Positions 6,548 to 9,743 of a stretch of DNA of 9,743 nucleotides are shown here, piece after piece. This DNA comes from an uncultured Methanobrevibacter sp. (lineage in GTDB: Archaea; Methanobacteriota; Methanobacteria; Methanobacteriales; Methanobacteriaceae). The notes below the pieces were generated by a model. It searched no databases, was not told where the DNA came from, and saw nothing but the letters and a program-made list of their open reading frames with translations. Position 1 is the first letter of the stretch. Every line of letters starts with the position of its first letter. The DNA is taken from the NCBI GenBank assembly GCA_946611495.1, contig CAMODR010000025.1, positions 1-9,743 of the forward strand, in the 5' to 3' direction. Both the position numbers and the translations under genes were made by a program.

Positions 6548-8911
6548 CTATTTTAAAATAGAATAAAATTCATTCAATGCCTTTTTATTGTATTCTTCAA
6601 AGTCAACACCCATCACATGAACTTTTCCATCCATATAGTCCTGCATTCCCTGTAAAATTCCCTCTTCACTATTTTCAACTATGTGTCCATTGTATTCTCT
6701 CAGCATCTGCATGCCGCAGATGTCTGTTGCAATAACTGGAACTTCAAGAGCTTCGGCTTCCATAATTACCATCGGCCATCCTTCATATAATGAAGAAAGA
6801 ATGAATAAATCACATCTCTTTAAAACCGGCATGGGATTGGACATTGATTTTATAATAGTGATATTTTCGCCATATTTCAGTTTATTTCTAAGGGATATGG
6901 TTTCTTCATAAAGCGGCCCATGTCCCCCTATAATTATAAGGTGGGCGTCGGGATAATCGTTGCAAAACCGATTAAAACTGTTTAGAAGACGTTTATGGCC
7001 TTTTTCTTTTGAAAAACGTCCTATTGTGATGAATTTTTTTGCCTTTAAGTTCAATACAGCATCAATATCTGAATATTTTGAAGTTATTACTGTATCTTTA
7101 TCAATAATCAAGTCTTTTTCAGCATTTCTTTTTATATCATCATAGTTGCATAGATTATGAACTAGGGCAATGTTGTTTTTTGTTCCACTAATCTTGGAAG
7201 TGGGTTCAATTAAATCGGGTGATACGACAGCTACATGATTATAGTTGGAATAAGCTTCTTTTAATGCATAAGGGTTCTGATTTTGACGAGTATTCACCTC
7301 TAAAATCATATTGTTATGGACCCAAACAACGCTATTTACATTTGATGAGTTAAAAAACAATTGTTGATCTGGTCCATAGCCATCATAATCAATAATATTT
7401 TGGAAAATTTTTGATCCATATAATTTTCTGAATTTTCTTTCATACATTTTTTTAATGGTTTTTGCATGCTTTTTTTCACCATTGAAAAATTCATTCCGTG
7501 CCTCTTCTTCAAAATAATATGGGTCATTGTTCCTTATCAATGGGAAAAATTCAATATTTTCTGGGAATTTATCTAATATTTCCACATGATGATTTATAAA
7601 ATATTCATCCCATTGCCTGTAGGATATGAAAAAATTATGCTTTTTTGTGTCAACATTGTTTATCAAACTCATTAGGGAAGATGTCAAACCATTTTTCCAT
7701 AATCCTCCGGCATATATCAACACATTATTCTCATTGTTTTCTATTTTTTCTTCGATACAGACTTTTTTACCTTTAAAAACATGCCTGCATAAGTTTTTTA
7801 CAGAATTTAGATTGTCATAAGTACAATATCTGTCCGTAAGGATTGAATTATCATACTCCTTCGGCTTGTTCAATTCTTTTATTAAATCTTCTATATCGGT
7901 TACTTTTGGAAATGGAAAATCATCCAGTGGAATATAAGTTCCACGATATTTCATATAATTTTCTTCATCATAGTTAAATAAAATGATTTTCCGAGAAGTA
8001 TTTAAATAATCAAACAACACACTTGAATAATCGGTTATTAAGCAATCAGAGATATTTAAAATGTCATAACTGTCATAATTTCCAGGAAATGCTTTAATGT
8101 GTTTGTATTTTTTAAATTTTATCCGGATTTTCTCTTTTGGATGCAGTTTTAAAAACAGTATTTGGTCATCTTTGAGTTCATTATCTAGGATTTTTAGTAT
8201 TTTTTTAAGTTTTTTGCTTGCAGTTTCCCTATATGTAGGCATATAAGCGAATATTTCATAACTTTCCAAATTCAACTTGGATTTTATATCATTTCTCCTT
8301 TCATTATCAAAAAATACGCTGTTTCTAGGATATCCTTCCATTAATATTTTTCCAGGATATATTTTTTCAATCATGTATGCATTGAGTATCTTCTCTTTTG
8401 CATAATCGCTTGGAAAAATCAGATAATCGGAATTTATGAGAGTATTCTGCATAAAGCCAAGTTCATGCTCTTTTTGTCTAAAGTCACGACCAACATGTTT
8501 CAATGGGCTGCCATTTAAAGTTTCAATGATTACCTGCCCATCTCTTTTTATGTAGTCTTTTCTAAAAATAGAATCGATGACGATATATTTTGCATGTTCC
8601 ATGATCATCATTGATAATCTTGGATGAGTGATGATGTGAATGTCCAGTTTATAATTTTCTTTTAGACTTTCAATTTTTTTATAAGCTTTTTTCGTGGAGT
8701 AGACAACTATTTTGTATTTTTTATATTCTTTTGTTGAAAGTTCTTTGATGATTCTTAGAATATTGCTTTCCAATCCTCTTCCCTGTAGGCTTTCAATATA
8801 AATCAAATTTTTATAAATCGGGGCATGATAGTATATGTGGTATGAAATCCTTTCAACTATTTTCTTTTTCAAAATTATATAATAATCACTATTTTTGTTC
8901 AATAGTTTCAT
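6548..8911 (-). CDS. CDP-glycerol-type phosphotransferase fused to a family 4 glycosyltransferase
   Basis: This 787-residue protein carries two enzymes. Residues about 32-380 match the CDP-glycerol glycerophosphotransferase family (TagB/TagF): LNGSPLKHVGRD (132-143), PSDYAKEKI (167-175), GYPRNSVFF (193-201), LKLHPKE (254-260) and TDYSSVLFDYL (293-303). Residues about 395-787 are a GT-B family 4 glycosyltransferase: AGGLWKNGLTSSL (401-413), TIGRFSKEKGHKRLL (629-643), IIGGHGPL (660-667) and the E-X7-E motif EGWPMVIME (710-718). Together they could attach a glycerol-phosphate-like or polyol-phosphate group and a sugar to one surface glycan. The usual WHG of the first domain reads LNG, so the family's first conserved histidine is Asn133, while the KLHP histidine (257) is kept. 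Its activity is therefore uncertain. The start is set by GAGG seven bases upstream. It may be co-transcribed with the genes upstream on this strand. Confidence 0.92.
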   Translation of the reverse strand: MKLLNKNSDYYIILKKKIVERISYHIYYHAPIYKNLIYIESLQGRGLESNILRIIKELSTKEYKKYKIVVYSTKKAYKKIESLKENYKLDIHIITHPRLSMMIMEHAKYIVIDSIFRKDYIKRDGQVIIETLNGSPLKHVGRDFRQKEHELGFMQNTLINSDYLIFPSDYAKEKILNAYMIEKIYPGKILMEGYPRNSVFFDNERRNDIKSKLNLESYEIFAYMPTYRETASKKLKKILKILDNELKDDQILFLKLHPKEKIRIKFKKYKHIKAFPGNYDSYDILNISDCLITDYSSVLFDYLNTSRKIILFNYDEENYMKYRGTYIPLDDFPFPKVTDIEDLIKELNKPKEYDNSILTDRYCTYDNLNSVKNLCRHVFKGKKVCIEEKIENNENNVLIYAGGLWKNGLTSSLMSLINNVDTKKHNFFISYRQWDEYFINHHVEILDKFPENIEFFPLIRNNDPYYFEEEARNEFFNGEKKHAKTIKKMYERKFRKLYGSKIFQNIIDYDGYGPDQQLFFNSSNVNSVVWVHNNMILEVNTRQNQNPYALKEAYSNYNHVAVVSPDLIEPTSKISGTKNNIALVHNLCNYDDIKRNAEKDLIIDKDTVITSKYSDIDAVLNLKAKKFITIGRFSKEKGHKRLLNSFNRFCNDYPDAHLIIIGGHGPLYEETISLRNKLKYGENITIIKSMSNPMPVLKRCDLFILSSLYEGWPMVIMEAEALEVPVIATDICGMQMLREYNGHIVENSEEGILQGMQDYMDGKVHVMGVDFEEYNKKALNEFYSILK

Positions 8912-8918
8912 AGAATTT

Positions 8919-8922
8919 CCTC
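8919..8922 (-). promoter_or_regulatory. Ribosome binding site of the fusion gene
   Basis: GAGG, within TGAGGAAA on the minus strand, lies seven bases before the ATG at 8911 and fixes that start. Confidence 0.55.
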
Positions 8923-8954
8923 AAATAGAAAAAGATTAATTTAATATTTTTAAA

Positions 8955-8967
8955 TTTTTATATTTCA
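8955..8967 (-). promoter_or_regulatory. Possible TATA box for the fusion gene
   Basis: TGAAATATAAAAA on the minus strand resembles an archaeal BRE-plus-TATA element. It ends 43 bases before the ATG and lies between the fusion gene and the small gene upstream. If used, it would give the fusion gene its own transcript with a leader of about 20-25 bases containing the GAGG site. The 75-base gap is also compatible with read-through from upstream. Confidence 0.33.
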
Positions 8968-8986
8968 ATAAGATTAAATTTTTAAT

Positions 8987-9478
8987 TTAAGAAGGTTCCC
9001 ATTCTATGTGAATATCAATAATTTCTCCATTTTTTACTTTACTCATTTCATAAGCAAAATATTTTGTAAGCGTCATATATTTTGTTTCAGTATCAAAAAT
9101 GACAGTATCATTTACAATAAGTTTAGTAAAAATTACATCAACTATTATTTTATGACCATATCTGTTAAAATATTCTGTTCCTCTAATATATATTTTTAAT
9201 ATTCCATCATTTATACATTTAATTTTCAAATCTAGTATGCCTTTTTTACTTTCTATTACCCAACCCGAGCCTTCTTTGGTTTTGAACCAATCTGGTGATT
9301 CAATAGATGCTTTTTGATCAGAACATTCTAAAATAATCAAGTTATTATCTTTATTTCCATAATTCTTTATATCTACTCTTCCAATTATGTATTTTACAAA
9401 AATATCTAAATTTTCTAAATTATCTTTAAAAAATTCATGCTCCTTTATTTCTTCAATTGCTTTGTTTTTAGGCTGCAT
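8987..9478 (-). CDS. Stand-alone beta-rich protein of glycan loci, function unknown
   Basis: The protein has 163 residues, with no signal peptide, membrane segment or catalytic motif that I recognise. After a charged helical start (about 5-30) it reads as alternating strands. LKIYIRG (94-100), a basic and aromatic stretch, LIVNDTVIFD (120-129) and KNGEIIDIHIEWEP (149-162) resemble, from memory, a beta-sandwich module that usually forms the C-terminal part of larger glycosyltransferases and related enzymes in archaeal and clostridial polysaccharide loci. Here it is a separate gene with a strong ribosome binding site, GGTGA, six bases before the ATG. It lies 75 bases upstream of the fusion gene on the same strand, so a role as partner or glycan-binding subunit for that enzyme is a reasonable guess. 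It is among the most A+T-rich genes in the window. Function not assigned. Confidence 0.8.
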   Translation of the reverse strand: MQPKNKAIEEIKEHEFFKDNLENLDIFVKYIIGRVDIKNYGNKDNNLIILECSDQKASIESPDWFKTKEGSGWVIESKKGILDLKIKCINDGILKIYIRGTEYFNRYGHKIIVDVIFTKLIVNDTVIFDTETKYMTLTKYFAYEMSKVKNGEIIDIHIEWEPS

Positions 9479-9484
9479 ATTATT

Positions 9485-9489
9485 TCACC
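9485..9489 (-). promoter_or_regulatory. Ribosome binding site of the 163-residue protein
   Basis: GGTGA on the minus strand, six bases before the ATG at 9478, is a strong archaeal-style match to the 16S 3' end. It argues that the small gene is translated independently and is not a fragment of a longer one. Confidence 0.65.
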
Positions 9490-9552
9490 ATTAAATTATG
9501 GATATTCTGATAGGTTTTAATATCATTTTTTTAAAAATTTATCTAATAATTT

Positions 9553-9743
9553 TCAATGTTTTAATAATTTTTTGGTTTTATCTGTTATTTTCACTATTTT
9601 TCTAGATTTAAATTCATCCAGTTTTTTATTTAGTTTTTTATTCTTCTTATTTAATTTTAAGATTTTATTTTCTAACTTAAATTCCCTTTTATTCATAGGG
9701 TCTATTGTAAATTTTGCTTCAAAATAACTGGCATTTTTAAAAT
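9553..9743 (-). CDS. C-terminal end of a protein with lysine-rich coiled-coil tail (5' end off the right edge)
   Basis: The minus strand is open from the window edge to a TGA at 9553-9555, giving the last 62 residues of a protein. It begins with a beta-strand-like stretch, NASYFEAKFTID, and then has a lysine-rich heptad segment with leucines at 23, 30 and 37 and Ile/Asn/Leu at 27, 34 and 41, ending in a basic tail. The stretch KKNKKLNKKL is identical to residues 461-470 of the GT2 protein at 5033-6541. The preceding SYFEAKFTI aligns with that protein's TFMEITFTL. It is therefore probably the end of a related glycosyltransferase, but no catalytic part is visible. The next gene begins 74 bases downstream on the same strand. 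Confidence 0.75.
   Translation of the reverse strand, partial: FKNASYFEAKFTIDPMNKREFKLENKILKLNKKNKKLNKKLDEFKSRKIVKITDKTKKLLKH

Noticed and set aside
6548..6561. Perfect 14-base palindrome CTATTTTAAAATAG at the convergent gene ends as a bidirectional terminator
   Set aside because: It lies within the last codons of the minus-strand gene and is almost all A+T. Palindromes of this size arise often by chance at this composition, and the hairpin would be weak.
6681..7820. Short open frames on both strands inside the fusion gene (6681-6911, 6960-7145 and 7626-7820 on plus; 7336-7527 on minus)
   Set aside because: They lie wholly within the well-conserved fusion protein in other frames and show no motif or ribosome binding site.
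9008..9199. 63-codon plus-strand open frame opposite the 163-residue gene
   Set aside because: It is antisense to a gene with a strong ribosome binding site and encodes an A+T-driven Phe/Ile/Asn-rich string.
1..9743. CRISPR arrays, tRNA, rRNA or toxin-antitoxin genes
   Set aside because: I saw no regularly spaced repeats, no tRNA-like cloverleaf or GC-rich RNA segment, and no small paired genes.

Overview
The window is very A+T-rich and coding-dense, and almost every gene encodes a surface-glycan enzyme: family 2 glycosyltransferases, two membrane O-acyltransferases, a LicD-type phosphotransferase and a CDP-glycerol-type phosphotransferase fused to a family 4 glycosyltransferase. The ribosome binding sites (AGGTG, GGTGA, GAGG), TATA-like boxes instead of bacterial -35/-10 pairs, frequent AGA/AGG and ATA codons and this protein set suggest a methanogenic archaeon of the Methanobacteriales, such as Methanobrevibacter. 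This is an inference. A low-GC firmicute with a capsule or teichoic-acid locus is the main alternative.

Layout. Positions 1-515 (minus) are the N-terminal part of a GT2 glycosyltransferase that runs off the left edge. Positions 850-1944 and 2034-3128 (both minus) are two tandem acyltransferase-3 genes. They share a 928-bp stretch with no difference that I can find, but their last 178 bp are only about 74% identical. Positions 3453-4700 (plus) encode a LicD protein that begins with two 38-residue repeats. Positions 5033-6541 (plus) encode a GT2 enzyme with a beta-rich C-terminal region and a lysine-rich coiled-coil tail. Six bases later it meets, end to end, the 787-residue two-enzyme fusion at 6548-8911 (minus). 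Upstream of the fusion on the same strand lie a 163-residue stand-alone beta-rich protein (8987-9478) and the C-terminal end of another protein (9553-9743) whose coiled-coil tail matches that of the GT2 enzyme. Three gene-free stretches of 315 to 334 bases separate the left-hand genes and appear to hold promoters.

Working together (inference), the glycosyltransferases would build a cell-surface polysaccharide or glycolipid. The LicD and CDP-glycerol-type enzymes would add phospho-linked substituents, and the acyltransferases would O-acylate sugars at the membrane. There is no polymerase, flippase, transposase, tRNA or rRNA in the window, so this is an internal slice of a larger locus. The most notable observation is the sharply bounded sequence homogenisation of the two acyltransferases, which leaves only their C-terminal 51 residues and their promoters different.
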